A stretch of DNA of 64,000 nucleotides from Stutzerimonas stutzeri (GCA_002339675.1 DDKB01000017.1:802346-866345); one strand, 5' to 3'. Positions 33,583-43,202 are shown, counted from the stretch's first letter. Notes: generated by a model not told the origin, from the letters alone. Program-made: numbers and translations.

Positions 33583-35018
33583 ACAACGTGGGGTTGGGTA
33601 TGCGCATGCGCGCGCTGGTAAGCGGTTTGGCACTGATGTTCGCGGCCCTGCAGGCCCTGGCCGCGTCCGACGTGCAGAGTGTGCGCCTGTGGCGGGCACC
33701 GGATAATACCCGCCTGGTGTTCGACCTCTCCGGTCCGGTCGAACACAAGGTGTTTACGCTGTCGGCGCCGGATCGCATCGTGATCGACGTCGAAGGCGGC
33801 AACCTGCCCAAGCCGTTCGAGCAGCTCCCGCTGCAGAACACGCCCATTTCGGGCCTTCGCGCGGCAATGTTCGATGCCGATACGCTCCGCGTAGTCATCG
33901 ACCTTTCGGCACCGGTCACGCCCAAAAGCTTCACGCTGCCGCCGAACCAGCAATACGGCAACCGCCTGGTGGTGGACCTGTTCGACGACGGTGTGGACGC
34001 CGCGGCCGGTGCCGATGTTCCGGTGACCACCACGCCCGGCAAGCCGGCGGCGCCGGTGTCGCCGACCCTGCCGGCGCTGAAGCTGCCGCCGCTACCCTCG
34101 AGCAAGCGCGACATCGTCATTGCCATCGACGCCGGTCACGGCGGCGAGGACCCCGGCGCGATCGGTGCCGGCAAGGTGTTCGAGAAGAACGTGGTGTTGC
34201 AGATTGCCAAGGAGCTGCAGCGCCAGATCAACGCCGAGAAGGGCTTCCATGCCGAGCTGGTGCGTACCGGCGACTATTTCATCCCCTTGCGCAAGCGCAC
34301 GGAAATCGCCCGCAAGAAAGGCGCGGACCTGTTCGTCTCGATCCATGCGGATGCTGCGCCCCGCTCGTCGGCCTACGGTGCGTCGGTGTTCGCGCTCTCG
34401 GACCGAGGAGCGACCTCGGAAACTGCGCGCTGGTTGGCTGACAGTGAGAACCGTTCGGACCTGATCGGCGGTGCTGGCAATGTCAGCCTTGGTGACAAGG
34501 ACCAGATGCTTGCCGGCGTGTTGCTCGACCTGTCGATGACGGCCTCGCTGTCATCGAGCCTGAACATTGGCCAGAAGGTCCTGACGAACATGGGGCGGAT
34601 CACGCCGCTGCACAAGCGGCGGGTCGAACAGGCGGGGTTCATGGTGCTCAAGTCACCGGACATTCCCTCAATCCTGGTGGAGACCGGCTTCATTTCCAAC
34701 CCTTCCGAGGCGCGCAAGCTGCAGACCGCTTCGCACCAGCAGTCGCTGGCCCGCTCGATCCACAGCGGTGTGCGCCAGTTCTTCCACGAGAACCCACCGC
34801 CCGGCACCTACGTCGCCTGGTTGCGCGATGCAGGCAAGATTGCCAGTGGCCCGCGTGAGCACGTGGTGCGTGCTGGCGAAAGCCTGGCGCTGCTCGCCGA
34901 ACGCTACCAGGTCACTCTGCCGGCACTGCGTAGCGCCAACAGTTTGAAGAGCGACGTAATCAAGGTCGGCCAGACGCTGAATATCCCCGCCGCCACGACG
35001 CTGGCCGCCCAGCCATGA
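33579..35018 (+). CDS. amiB: N-acetylmuramoyl-L-alanine amidase with AMIN and LysM domains
   Basis: Periplasmic zinc amidase that splits septal peptidoglycan during daughter-cell separation. The 479-residue protein begins with a signal sequence (MRALVSGLALMFAALQALAA). An AMIN domain about residues 30-135 is followed by a Pro/Ala linker. The Amidase_3 domain contains VIAIDAGHGGEDPGAIG, ADLFVSIHADA and SILVETGFISNP. A C-terminal LysM (HVVRAGESLALLAERYQV) completes it. The start is taken as the ATG overlapping the tsaE stop. Internal ATGs at 33600 and 33606 are alternatives. It overlaps mutL by ATGA. Confidence 0.94.
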   Translation: MNNVGLGMRMRALVSGLALMFAALQALAASDVQSVRLWRAPDNTRLVFDLSGPVEHKVFTLSAPDRIVIDVEGGNLPKPFEQLPLQNTPISGLRAAMFDADTLRVVIDLSAPVTPKSFTLPPNQQYGNRLVVDLFDDGVDAAAGADVPVTTTPGKPAAPVSPTLPALKLPPLPSSKRDIVIAIDAGHGGEDPGAIGAGKVFEKNVVLQIAKELQRQINAEKGFHAELVRTGDYFIPLRKRTEIARKKGADLFVSIHADAAPRSSAYGASVFALSDRGATSETARWLADSENRSDLIGGAGNVSLGDKDQMLAGVLLDLSMTASLSSSLNIGQKVLTNMGRITPLHKRRVEQAGFMVLKSPDIPSILVETGFISNPSEARKLQTASHQQSLARSIHSGVRQFFHENPPPGTYVAWLRDAGKIASGPREHVVRAGESLALLAERYQVTLPALRSANSLKSDVIKVGQTLNIPAATTLAAQP

Positions 35019-36892
35019 TCGAGGCGGCGCGTATCCAGCTGCTCAGTCCGCGGCTGGCGAACCAGATTGCGGCAGGCGAAGTTGTCGAGCGGCCGGCGTC
35101 GGTGATCAAGGAACTGCTGGAGAACAGCCTCGATTCCGGTGCGACCCGCATCGATGTGGAAGTCGAGCAGGGCGGGGTGAAGCTGCTGCGCGTGCGCGAC
35201 GATGGCTGCGGCATCCCCGCCGACGATCTCCCGCTGGCGCTGGCGCGCCACGCCACCAGCAAGATCCGCGACCTGGATGACCTCGAGCGGGTGATGAGCC
35301 TGGGGTTTCGCGGTGAGGCACTGGCCTCGATCAGTTCGGTGTCGCGCCTGACGCTGACCTCGCGCACCGCAGGCGCCACCGAAGCCTGGCAGGTCGAGAC
35401 CGAGGGGCGCGATATGGAGGCGCGCGTGCAGCCCGCAGCGCACCCGGTCGGCACCTCCGTGGAAGTGCGCGACCTGTTCTTCAATACCCCGGCGCGGCGC
35501 AAGTTCCTGCGCACCGAGAAGACCGAATTCGACCACCTGCAGGAGGTTATCAAGCGTCTCGCGCTGGCGCGTTTCGACGTCGCCTTTCATCTGCGTCACA
35601 ACGGCAAGGTGGTGCTCGCCCTGCACCCGGCCAATGATCCGGCGTCACGCGGGCGGCGCGTGGCCTCGGTCTGCGGTCCGGCCTTTCTCGAGCAGGCGCT
35701 GCCGGTGGAAATCGAGCGCAACGGCCTGCATCTCTGGGGTTGGGTGGGGCTGCCGACCTTTTCGCGCAGCCAGGCCGACCTGCAGTATTTCTATGTCAAC
35801 GGGCGCATGGTGCGCGACAAGCTGGTGGCGCATGCCGTGCGCCAGGCTTACCGCGACGTCCTGTTCAACGGCAGGCACCCGACCTTCGTGCTTTTCCTCG
35901 ACGTGGATCCCGCGGTGGTGGACGTGAATGTACACCCCACCAAGCACGAGGTGCGCTTCCGCGACAACCGGATGGTGCATGACTTCCTCTATGGCACGCT
36001 ACACCGCGCGCTCGGCGACGTGCGTCCCGAAGATCAGTTGGCGGCGCCGGCCAATACCGCACCCATCACCCAGGTGACGGGGCGCGAGGCCGGGGAGTTC
36101 GCCGGGCAGAACGAGATGAGCCTGGCCGCCAGCGTGCTTGAGCCGTCGCCTGCTCCGGCGCCCGCCTGGCGCGGTGCCGGCGCGGGCTACCAGGCTCCTG
36201 CGCCGATGCGTACCGGCACGGTAGGCGAAGCGCAGGGTGCCTACCGCGAGTTCTTCTCGCCGCTTGCCGAAACGCCTGCCGCCGCGCTGCCTGAAAGCCA
36301 GGATGACATCCCGCCGCTGGGCTACGCGCTGGCCCAGCTCAAGGGTGTCTACATCCTGGCGGAAAATGCCCTGGGCCTGGTGCTGGTCGACATGCATGCC
36401 GCGCATGAGCGGATCATGTACGAGCGGCTGAAAACAGCGATGGCCAGCGAAGGCCTGCGCGGCCAGCCGCTGCTGGTGCCCGAGTCGATTGCCGTCAGCC
36501 AGCGCGAGGCCGATTGCGCTGAGGAGCACGCGCAGTGGTTTTGCATGCTGGGCTTCGAGTTGCAGCGGCTCGGGCCGGAAAGCCTGGCGATCCGCCAGAT
36601 TCCCTCCCTGCTCAAACAGGCCGAGGCGACACGACTGGTACAGGACGTGCTGGCCGATCTCCTCGAATACGGCACCAGCGACCGCATCCAGGCGCACCTG
36701 AACGAGTTGCTCGGCACCATGGCGTGCCACGGCGCGGTGCGAGCCAACCGACGGCTGACGCTGCCGGAAATGAATGGCCTGCTGCGTGATATGGAGCAGA
36801 CCGAGCGCAGCGGCCAGTGCAACCACGGACGCCCGACCTGGACCCAGCTGGGCATGAGCGACCTGGACAAGCTGTTCCTGCGCGGTCGCTGA
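35015..36892 (+). CDS. mutL: DNA mismatch repair protein MutL
   Basis: Links mismatch recognition by MutS to strand removal. It has 625 residues. The GHKL ATPase motifs are in order: VKELLENSLDSG-type helix (seen as IKELLENSLDSGATRIDVE), RDDGCGI and GFRGEALASIS. A Pro/Ala-rich linker at about residues 345-430 leads to the C-terminal dimer domain. There the endonuclease metal motif reads DMHAAHERIMYE, the form found in pseudomonads that lack MutH, so this MutL probably nicks DNA itself. It overlaps amiB by four bases. Confidence 0.96.
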   Translation: MIEAARIQLLSPRLANQIAAGEVVERPASVIKELLENSLDSGATRIDVEVEQGGVKLLRVRDDGCGIPADDLPLALARHATSKIRDLDDLERVMSLGFRGEALASISSVSRLTLTSRTAGATEAWQVETEGRDMEARVQPAAHPVGTSVEVRDLFFNTPARRKFLRTEKTEFDHLQEVIKRLALARFDVAFHLRHNGKVVLALHPANDPASRGRRVASVCGPAFLEQALPVEIERNGLHLWGWVGLPTFSRSQADLQYFYVNGRMVRDKLVAHAVRQAYRDVLFNGRHPTFVLFLDVDPAVVDVNVHPTKHEVRFRDNRMVHDFLYGTLHRALGDVRPEDQLAAPANTAPITQVTGREAGEFAGQNEMSLAASVLEPSPAPAPAWRGAGAGYQAPAPMRTGTVGEAQGAYREFFSPLAETPAAALPESQDDIPPLGYALAQLKGVYILAENALGLVLVDMHAAHERIMYERLKTAMASEGLRGQPLLVPESIAVSQREADCAEEHAQWFCMLGFELQRLGPESLAIRQIPSLLKQAEATRLVQDVLADLLEYGTSDRIQAHLNELLGTMACHGAVRANRRLTLPEMNGLLRDMEQTERSGQCNHGRPTWTQLGMSDLDKLFLRGR

Positions 36893-36953
36893 CCCTGCTT
36901 CGCCGCCACCGTCCGTCCTGGCGCGTGTACATCCCCCATCTGCGAGTCTTCCG

Positions 36954-37925
36954 ATGAGCCAGCTGCCCCCCGCTATTTTCCTGATGGGCCCCACCGCCGC
37001 CGGCAAGACCGACCTGGCGATCGCGCTCGCCGAGGTGCTGCCCTGCGAGCTGGTCAGCGTCGATTCGGCGCTGGTCTATCGCGGCATGGACATCGGCACG
37101 GCGAAACCCTCCCGCGAGCTGCTGGAGGCCTTTCCGCATCGTCTGGTCGACATTCGCGACCCGCTGCAGAGTTATTCGGCGGCTGACTTCGTCGGCGATG
37201 CCCGGGCGGCGATGGACGCCATCAGCGCGGCTGGGCGGATCCCGCTGCTGGTCGGCGGCACCATGCTGTACTTCAAGGCGCTGCTTGAAGGGCTTGCCGA
37301 CATGCCCGCGGCCGACCCGCAGGTGCGTGCCGAACTTGAGGCTCAGGTACAGGCCGAGGGCTTGGCCGCGCTGCATCGGCAGTTGGCGGAGGTCGATGCG
37401 GAGTCGGCGGCGCGGATTCATCCCAACGATCCACAGCGTCTGGTGCGCGCGCTCGAGGTCTATCGAGTGAGTGGCATCAGCATGACCGAACACCGCTTGC
37501 GTCAACGGTCGCAAAATCCCGGAGCCGGCACGCCAGACGGCGTTGTCTTGCCTTATACTGTCGCCCAGCTGTCCGTCGCGCCTGCCCAGCGGCAGGTGTT
37601 GCACCAGCGCATCGAACAGCGCTTCCAGTCGATGGTCGAACAGGGCTTCGTCGAAGAGGTCGAAGCGCTTCGTGGGCGTGGCGATTTGCATCCCGACTTG
37701 CCGTCCATGCGTGCGGTTGGCTATCGTCAGGTGTGGACTTACCTGAACGGAGGCTGCTCGCAGGCGGAGATGGTGGAGCGCGGCGTCATTGCCACCCGGC
37801 AACTGGCCAAGCGTCAGCTGACCTGGTTGCGCGGCTGGGAAGGGGTTCACTGGCTGGAGAGCTCGGCCTGCGACAATCTGCCGCGCGCATTGAAATACTT
37901 GGAGCGGCTCACCATATTGAGCTGA
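36954..37925 (+). CDS. miaA: tRNA dimethylallyltransferase
   Basis: Adds a dimethylallyl group to A37 of tRNAs that read UNN codons, using DMAPP from the pathway fed by dxs. The 323-residue protein has the P-loop MGPTAAGKTDLA, the conserved DSALVYRGMDIGTAKP and LVGGTMLYFKALLEGLADMP. It lies between mutL and hfq, the standard gamma-proteobacterial order. Confidence 0.96.
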   Translation: MSQLPPAIFLMGPTAAGKTDLAIALAEVLPCELVSVDSALVYRGMDIGTAKPSRELLEAFPHRLVDIRDPLQSYSAADFVGDARAAMDAISAAGRIPLLVGGTMLYFKALLEGLADMPAADPQVRAELEAQVQAEGLAALHRQLAEVDAESAARIHPNDPQRLVRALEVYRVSGISMTEHRLRQRSQNPGAGTPDGVVLPYTVAQLSVAPAQRQVLHQRIEQRFQSMVEQGFVEEVEALRGRGDLHPDLPSMRAVGYRQVWTYLNGGCSQAEMVERGVIATRQLAKRQLTWLRGWEGVHWLESSACDNLPRALKYLERLTILS

Positions 37926-38015
37926 CACTGCAATTTGACCGGCTATTCTCAACGTAACGATCGCCGTGTTCGATTCTAAAAACTAATGAGAAAGATCCTT
38001 TAAGGAGTGCGGCAC

Positions 38016-38270
38016 ATGTCAAAAGGGCATTCGCTACAAGACCCTTACCTGAACACCCTGCGTAAGGAACGCGTTCCGGTTTCCATCTATCTGGTCAACG
38101 GCATCAAGCTACAGGGCCAGATTGAGTCGTTCGATCAGTTTGTCATCCTGTTGAAGAACACGGTCAGCCAGATGGTCTACAAACACGCCATCTCCACGGT
38201 CGTCCCGGGGCGCCCCGTGCGTCTGCCTGCTGCTGGCGATGCCGAGCAGTCAGAGTCGGGTAACGACTGA
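38016..38270 (+). CDS. hfq: RNA chaperone Hfq
   Basis: Hexameric Sm-like protein that pairs small RNAs with mRNAs and, in pseudomonads, works in carbon catabolite repression. It has 84 residues from MSKGHSLQDPYLNTLRKE. The Sm1 motif is VNGIKLQGQIESFDQFVILL and the Sm2 motif is YKHAIST. The short C-terminal tail is normal for Pseudomonas. AAGGAG lies nine bases before the ATG. An upstream in-frame GTG overlaps the ribosome site and is rejected. Confidence 0.98.
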   Translation: MSKGHSLQDPYLNTLRKERVPVSIYLVNGIKLQGQIESFDQFVILLKNTVSQMVYKHAISTVVPGRPVRLPAAGDAEQSESGND

Positions 38271-38283
38271 TAGGGGGTCTTCT

Positions 38284-39585
38284 TTGTTCTTCGAACGTCC
38301 CGGTGGTGGAGAGCGGGCTATCCTGGTTCACCTGGATGGTCAGGATCCAGCGGCGCGTGAAGACCCTCAGGAGTTTCGGGAGCTGGCGCGATCTGCCGGC
38401 GCCGAAACCGTTGGTTTCGTCAATGTGGCCAGGCATCAGCCGTCGGCCAAGTTTTTGATCGGCAGCGGCAAGGTTGAAGAACTGCACGATCTCGTCAACG
38501 AGGGCGAGGTCGAGCTGGTCATTTTCAACCACACCCTCACGCCCAGCCAGGAGCGCAACCTCGAGCGTGCCCTTGAGTGTCGCGTGCTCGACCGGACTGG
38601 TCTGATCCTCGATATCTTCGCCCAGCGTGCCCGTACCCACGAAGGCAAGCTGCAGGTCGAGCTGGCCCAGCTTGAGCACATGAGCACCCGGCTTGTGCGC
38701 GGCTGGACACACCTTGAGCGCCAGAAGGGCGGTATCGGTCTGCGCGGGCCGGGTGAAACCCAGCTCGAGACCGACCGACGCCTGTTGCGGGTGCGCATTC
38801 GTCAGATCAAACAGCGGCTGGAGAAGGTGCGAGGCCAGCGCGAGCAGGCCCGTCGCGGTCGCCGTCGCGCGGATATCCCGCTGGTTTCCCTGGTCGGCTA
38901 CACCAACGCCGGCAAGTCCACCCTGTTCAATGCGCTGACCGAGTCGGAGGTGTACGCCGCCAATCAGCTGTTCGCCACCCTTGACCCAACGTTGCGCCGG
39001 CTCGAGCTGGGCGACCTGGGGCCGATGGTCCTCGCCGACACGGTGGGGTTCATTCGCCACCTGCCGCACAAGTTGGTCGAATCCTTCCGCGCCACGCTTG
39101 AGGAGTCGAGCAATGCCGACCTTCTGCTGCACGTCATCGATGCCCATGAGCCCGAGCGCGACCAGCAGATTGAGCAGGTGCTGGCGGTGCTGACCGAGAT
39201 CGGCGCGCATGAGCTGCCGATCCTGGAGGTTTACAACAAGGTCGACCTGCTTGAAGGCATCGAGCCGCAGATCCAGCGTAATGCCGACGGCGTTCCCCAG
39301 CGTGTCTGGGTGTCGGCGCAGATGGGGCTGGGCCTCGACTTGCTCAAGCAGGCCGTCGCCGAGTTGTTGGGCAACGACCTGTTCGTCGGCACGTTGCGAC
39401 TGCCGCAGCGGCTCGGCCGCCTGCGCGCTCAGTTGTTCGATCTTGGTGCCGTGCAGTCCGAATCCCACGACGAGGAAGGTGGCAGCCTGCTGGATGTCCG
39501 GGTGCAGCGTGTCGAGCTGCATCGCCTGATCAGCCGTGCTGGACTGGAGCCGGAGCAGTTTTTCGACCAACACACTTTGCAATAA
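38284..39585 (+). CDS. hflX: Ribosome-associated GTPase HflX
   Basis: GTPase that splits stalled ribosomes, especially after heat stress. It has 433 residues. The G1 motif is GYTNAGKSTLFN, G3 DTVGFIRHLP and G4 NKVD, preceded by the HflX N-terminal domain (ILVHLDGQDPAAREDPQEF). I chose the TTG at 38284, which gives the family N-terminus (M)FFERPGGGERA and has AGGGGG about seven bases upstream. An in-frame ATG at 38239 lies inside hfq and has no ribosome site. Confidence 0.93.
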   Translation: MFFERPGGGERAILVHLDGQDPAAREDPQEFRELARSAGAETVGFVNVARHQPSAKFLIGSGKVEELHDLVNEGEVELVIFNHTLTPSQERNLERALECRVLDRTGLILDIFAQRARTHEGKLQVELAQLEHMSTRLVRGWTHLERQKGGIGLRGPGETQLETDRRLLRVRIRQIKQRLEKVRGQREQARRGRRRADIPLVSLVGYTNAGKSTLFNALTESEVYAANQLFATLDPTLRRLELGDLGPMVLADTVGFIRHLPHKLVESFRATLEESSNADLLLHVIDAHEPERDQQIEQVLAVLTEIGAHELPILEVYNKVDLLEGIEPQIQRNADGVPQRVWVSAQMGLGLDLLKQAVAELLGNDLFVGTLRLPQRLGRLRAQLFDLGAVQSESHDEEGGSLLDVRVQRVELHRLISRAGLEPEQFFDQHTLQ

Positions 39586-39622
39586 AGCCCGGAAGGCTTT
39601 TGAGCCGTTCGTTCCGGGCTTT
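39584..39622 (+). terminator. Hairpin after hflX
   Basis: AAAGCCCGGAA pairs with TTCCGGGCTTT, an 11-bp stem with a 17-nt loop that itself can form AAGGCTTTTGAGCC-like pairing. Only a short T-run is part of the stem, so readthrough into hflK is likely. Confidence 0.6.
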
Positions 39623-39683
39623 CGGTAGCATTGGCCGGCGCGCCGTTGGCGCGCCTTATAGCTTTATTTGAATGGAGAGCGCT

Positions 39684-40862
39684 ATGGCTTGGAATGAGCC
39701 GGGTGGCAACTCGAACAACCAGGATCCCTGGGGCAGCGGCGGTGGCCGTCGCGGCGGTGGCGACCAGAAAGGTCCGCCGGACCTGGACGAGGCCTTCCGC
39801 AAACTGCAGGACAGCCTCAACGGCATGTTCGGCAAAAAGAAGCGAGGCGGCGGCTCATCGGGCGGCAGCGGCGGACGGCGTGGCGGCTTTGCGTTGGTCT
39901 GGGTCGGTCTGGTGCTGCTGCTTGCGGTCTGGTTGTTCAACGCGATCTATATCGTCGACGAGCAGGAGCAGGCAGTGGTGCTGCGGTTCGGCAAATACCA
40001 TGAAACTGTCGGCCCGGGCCTGAACATCTATTTCCCTCCATTCGATCGCAAGTTTCAGGCGAACGTCACGCGCGAACGCTCCTACAGCAAGCAAGGGCAG
40101 ATGCTCACCGAAGATGAAAACATCATCGAGGTGCCGTTGACGGTGCAATACAAGATCAGCGACCTGCAGGCTTTTGTGCTCAATGTTGAGGACCCTGAGG
40201 CCTCGCTGCAGCACGCCACCGACAGCGCCGTGCGCCACGTCGTCGGATCGACAGCGATGGACCAGGTACTGACAGAGGGTCGGGAGGCCATGGCCGGCGA
40301 AGTGAAGGAGCGTCTCCAGCGTTTCCTCGACAACTATGGCACCGGCATCATCGTGACTCAGGTGAACCTGCAGAGCGCGGCTGCGCCTCGCGAAGTGCAG
40401 GAGGCCTTCGACGACGTGATCCGTGCACGAGAGGACGAGCAGCGCGAGAAGAACCAGGCCGAGTCCTACGCCAACGGAGTCATCCCGGAAGCGCGTGGTC
40501 AGGCTCAGCGCATGCTCGAAGAAGCCAGCGGCTATCGCGATGCGGTGATCTCGCGTGCCCAGGGTGAGGCTGATCGTTTCTCCAAGCTGGTCGCCGAGTA
40601 CCGCAAGGCGCCGGACGTGACCCGCGAGCGCCTGTACCTGGAAACCATGCAGGAAGTCATGGGCAACACAAGCAAGGTGCTGGTGACTGGCGAAAATGGC
40701 CAGAACAACCTGCTCTACCTGCCACTGGATAAAATGATTAACGGTCGCGGGGCTGCGTCCGACCGTACACCGGCGGCGTCGCCATCCGGGGCTTCGACGC
40801 AGACGACGCGTCTGCCTCCCGAACTCGATCCGCGTGAAGTACGTACCCGGGAGGCCCGCTGA
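39684..40862 (+). CDS. hflK: FtsH modulator HflK (SPFH domain)
   Basis: Inner-membrane protein that with HflC forms a large cage around FtsH and tunes its proteolysis. The 392-residue protein has a Gly-rich, charged N-terminus (WNEPGGNSNNQDPWGSGGG). A single membrane helix follows (ALVWVGLVLLLAVWLFNAIY), then an SPFH/band-7 domain (VDEQEQAVVLRFGKY). The start at 39684 follows GGAGA, and the ATG four codons earlier is less favoured. Its TGA overlaps the hflC ATG. An accessory FtsH is encoded elsewhere in the window. Confidence 0.95.
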   Translation: MAWNEPGGNSNNQDPWGSGGGRRGGGDQKGPPDLDEAFRKLQDSLNGMFGKKKRGGGSSGGSGGRRGGFALVWVGLVLLLAVWLFNAIYIVDEQEQAVVLRFGKYHETVGPGLNIYFPPFDRKFQANVTRERSYSKQGQMLTEDENIIEVPLTVQYKISDLQAFVLNVEDPEASLQHATDSAVRHVVGSTAMDQVLTEGREAMAGEVKERLQRFLDNYGTGIIVTQVNLQSAAAPREVQEAFDDVIRAREDEQREKNQAESYANGVIPEARGQAQRMLEEASGYRDAVISRAQGEADRFSKLVAEYRKAPDVTRERLYLETMQEVMGNTSKVLVTGENGQNNLLYLPLDKMINGRGAASDRTPAASPSGASTQTTRLPPELDPREVRTREAR

Positions 40863-41734
40863 TGAGCAACAAGTCCCTGACCGCCCTGATCGTGGGCGTG
40901 GTGCTGGCCATCGTGATGTGGAACAGCTTCTACATCGTGTCGCAGACGGAGCGGGCGGTTCTGCTGCGTTTCGGCCGCATCGTCGAGCCTGACGTCAAAC
41001 CCGGGTTGCATCTGAAGATTCCCTACGTCAACAGCGTGCGAAAGTTCGATGCCCGCTTGATGACCCTGGATACCTCCACGGCCCGCTTCCTGACGCTGGA
41101 GAAAAAGGCGCTGATGGTCGATTCATACGCCAAGTGGCGCGTGGACGACGCCGAGCGTTTCTATACGGCGACCTCTGGCATGAAGCAAATCGCCGACGAG
41201 CGGCTCGCCCGTCGCCTCGAGGCGGCGCTACGTGACCAGTTCGGCAAGCGGACCCTGCATGAGTCAGTGTCCGGACAGCGTGACGAACTGATGGCGCTGG
41301 TTACCAACAGCCTGAACCGCGCGGCGCAGCAGGAGCTGGGAATCGAGGTAGTGGATGTCCGGGTCAAAGGTATCGATCTGCCGCGTGAGGTAAACCGCAG
41401 CGTGTTCGAGCGGATGAGCTCCGAGCGTGAGCGCGAGGCGCGCGAGCACCGGGCGAAAGGCAAGGAGCTGGCCGAGGGTATTCGCGCCGATGCCGATCGC
41501 CAGCGCCGCGTGCTGCTCGCCGAGGCCTTCCGCGAAGCGGAAGAGCTGCGCGGTGACGGCGATGCCCAGGCTGCAGCGATATATGCCAAGGCCTACGGCC
41601 AGGACCGGGAGTTCTACTCCTTCCACCGCAGCCTCCAGGCCTACCGCGAGAGCTTCGCCAACAAGGACGACGTGCTGGTGCTGGATCCGAAGAGCGAGTT
41701 CTTCCGTTACCTGCAGTCCTCGACACCGCAATAA
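40862..41734 (+). CDS. hflC: FtsH modulator HflC (SPFH domain)
   Basis: Partner of HflK, 290 residues. It has an N-terminal membrane helix (ALIVGVVLAIVMWNSFYIV) followed by an SPFH domain (SQTERAVLLRFGRIVEPDV) and a helical coiled region (RMSSEREREAREHRAKG). Start and stop interlock with hflK as TGATG. A terminator follows about 70 bp downstream. The DUF2065 gene that usually sits next in Pseudomonas is missing. Confidence 0.96.
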   Translation: MSNKSLTALIVGVVLAIVMWNSFYIVSQTERAVLLRFGRIVEPDVKPGLHLKIPYVNSVRKFDARLMTLDTSTARFLTLEKKALMVDSYAKWRVDDAERFYTATSGMKQIADERLARRLEAALRDQFGKRTLHESVSGQRDELMALVTNSLNRAAQQELGIEVVDVRVKGIDLPREVNRSVFERMSSEREREAREHRAKGKELAEGIRADADRQRRVLLAEAFREAEELRGDGDAQAAAIYAKAYGQDREFYSFHRSLQAYRESFANKDDVLVLDPKSEFFRYLQSSTPQ

Positions 41735-41804
41735 GCGTCACGGCACCCGGAGGCTGTGCCGTCCTCCGGGTGACCCGCTGGCGAAACGTTGTTATGATCT
41801 CGCA

Positions 41805-41829
41805 AGCCGGGGCAACCCCCGGCTTTTTT
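41805..41829 (+). terminator. Rho-independent terminator after hflC
   Basis: AGCCGGGG pairs with CCCCGGCT around a four-base loop and is followed by a T-run. It closes the hfq-hflX-hflK-hflC transcription unit before hisZ. Confidence 0.92.
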
Positions 41830-42014
41830 GCGTCTGCGCCCCAGGGTCTGGCAGACCGAACCAAGCCTCCTGTGGCGTGCCGCTCTCCTTGGGGCCGGTT
41901 GCAGGCGCGGGCGTCATGGTTTTGAACACAATTGCACGCGACCGGTGGGCGGCTCAGGCGCAGCCCCGGCGTTCGTCTGCTTGACTAGTGCCGTATCGAG
42001 AGGTGATTGGCGAA

Positions 42015-43202
42015 ATGGCAACGGTAGACCGCTGGCTCTTGCCAGATGGCATCGAGGAAGTGCTTCCCCCTGAGGCGGCACGTATCGAAACGGCGCGCCG
42101 AGGCGTTCTGGATCTGTTCCAGCGCTGGGGCTACGAGCTGGTGATCACCCCGCATGTCGAGTTCCTTGAATCGCTGCTGACCGGCGCGGGTCAGGACCTG
42201 GATCTGAAGACCTTCAAGGTGATCGACCCCTTGTCCGGTCGGCAGATGGGCTTGCGTGCCGACATCACACCGCAGGTGGCGCGGGTCGATGCCCATACCC
42301 TGCGTCGCGAGGGTCCCAGTCGCCTGTGCTACGCCGGCAGCGTCCTGCATGCCAAGCCTCACGCGCTCTCGACTTCCCGCAGCCCGATCCAGCTGGGTGC
42401 CGAACTCTACGGCGACAGCAGCACCTCGAGCGACCTGGAAGTCATCAGTCTGATGCTCGAAACGCTGGGCCTTGCCGAGGTGTCGGACCTGCATATGGAC
42501 CTCGGGCACGTCGGCATCTACCGTGGCCTGGCGCGCGCGGCCGGTCTCGCCGAGGCGGCTGAGCAGCGCTTGTTCGATGCGTTGCAGCGCAAGGCGATGG
42601 ACGAGATCGAGCAGCTAACCGCAGAGGTGCCGCCGGCGCTGGCCGAAATGCTCCGCGCCCTGGCCCGCTTGTGCGGTGGCCGGGAAACGCTCGAGACGGC
42701 CCGGTCCGTTCTGGCTGGGGCGCCTGCTGTTGTGGTCGAGGCGCTGGATTGCCTGGCCCATATCGCCGATCAGCTGGCGATGCGCTATCCGCATTTGCCG
42801 CTGTACTTTGATCTGGGTGAGTTGCGCGGTTACCACTACCACACCGGTGTCGTGTTCGCGGTGTTTGTGCCGGGTGTCGGGCAGTCGATCGCCCAGGGCG
42901 GGCGCTATGACGATATCGGTGCCGACTTCGGGCGCGCGCGGCCGGCGACGGGCTTTTCCACCGATCTGAAGACGTTGGTCAGTCTCGGCAACGCGCCGCT
43001 GGCCGAGCCGCTCACCGGCGTCTGGGCGCCTTATGGCACCGAGCCTGCGCTGTGGCAGCTGATCTGCCAGTTGCGCGCGCAGGGCGAGCGGGTCGTCCAG
43101 GCGCTCGACGGGCAGTCGGCCGCGGCTGCTGCTGCCGCAGGTTGCGATCGACAGTTGCAGTGGCAGGGCGGCGCGTGGGGCGTGGCGCCGCTAGCTCGCT
43201 GA
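42015..43202 (+). CDS. hisZ: ATP phosphoribosyltransferase regulatory subunit
   Basis: Catalytically silent histidyl-tRNA-synthetase-like protein that partners the short form HisG in the first step of histidine synthesis. The 395-residue protein begins MATVDRWLLPDGIEEVLPPE. The class II motif 2-like stretch is ADITPQVARVDAHTLRREG and a later piece is YYHTGVVFAVFVPG-like (seen as YHYHTGVVFAVFVPGVGQSI). GAGAGGTG precedes the ATG. A longer frame from 41988 is rejected. It lies upstream of purA, the usual order. Confidence 0.95.
   Translation: MATVDRWLLPDGIEEVLPPEAARIETARRGVLDLFQRWGYELVITPHVEFLESLLTGAGQDLDLKTFKVIDPLSGRQMGLRADITPQVARVDAHTLRREGPSRLCYAGSVLHAKPHALSTSRSPIQLGAELYGDSSTSSDLEVISLMLETLGLAEVSDLHMDLGHVGIYRGLARAAGLAEAAEQRLFDALQRKAMDEIEQLTAEVPPALAEMLRALARLCGGRETLETARSVLAGAPAVVVEALDCLAHIADQLAMRYPHLPLYFDLGELRGYHYHTGVVFAVFVPGVGQSIAQGGRYDDIGADFGRARPATGFSTDLKTLVSLGNAPLAEPLTGVWAPYGTEPALWQLICQLRAQGERVVQALDGQSAAAAAAAGCDRQLQWQGGAWGVAPLAR

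Noticed and set aside
37926..38015. Sigma-70 promoter directly upstream of hfq (TTGACC near 37934)
   Set aside because: A -35-like TTGACC is visible but no -10 box lies at a proper distance, so I did not call it.
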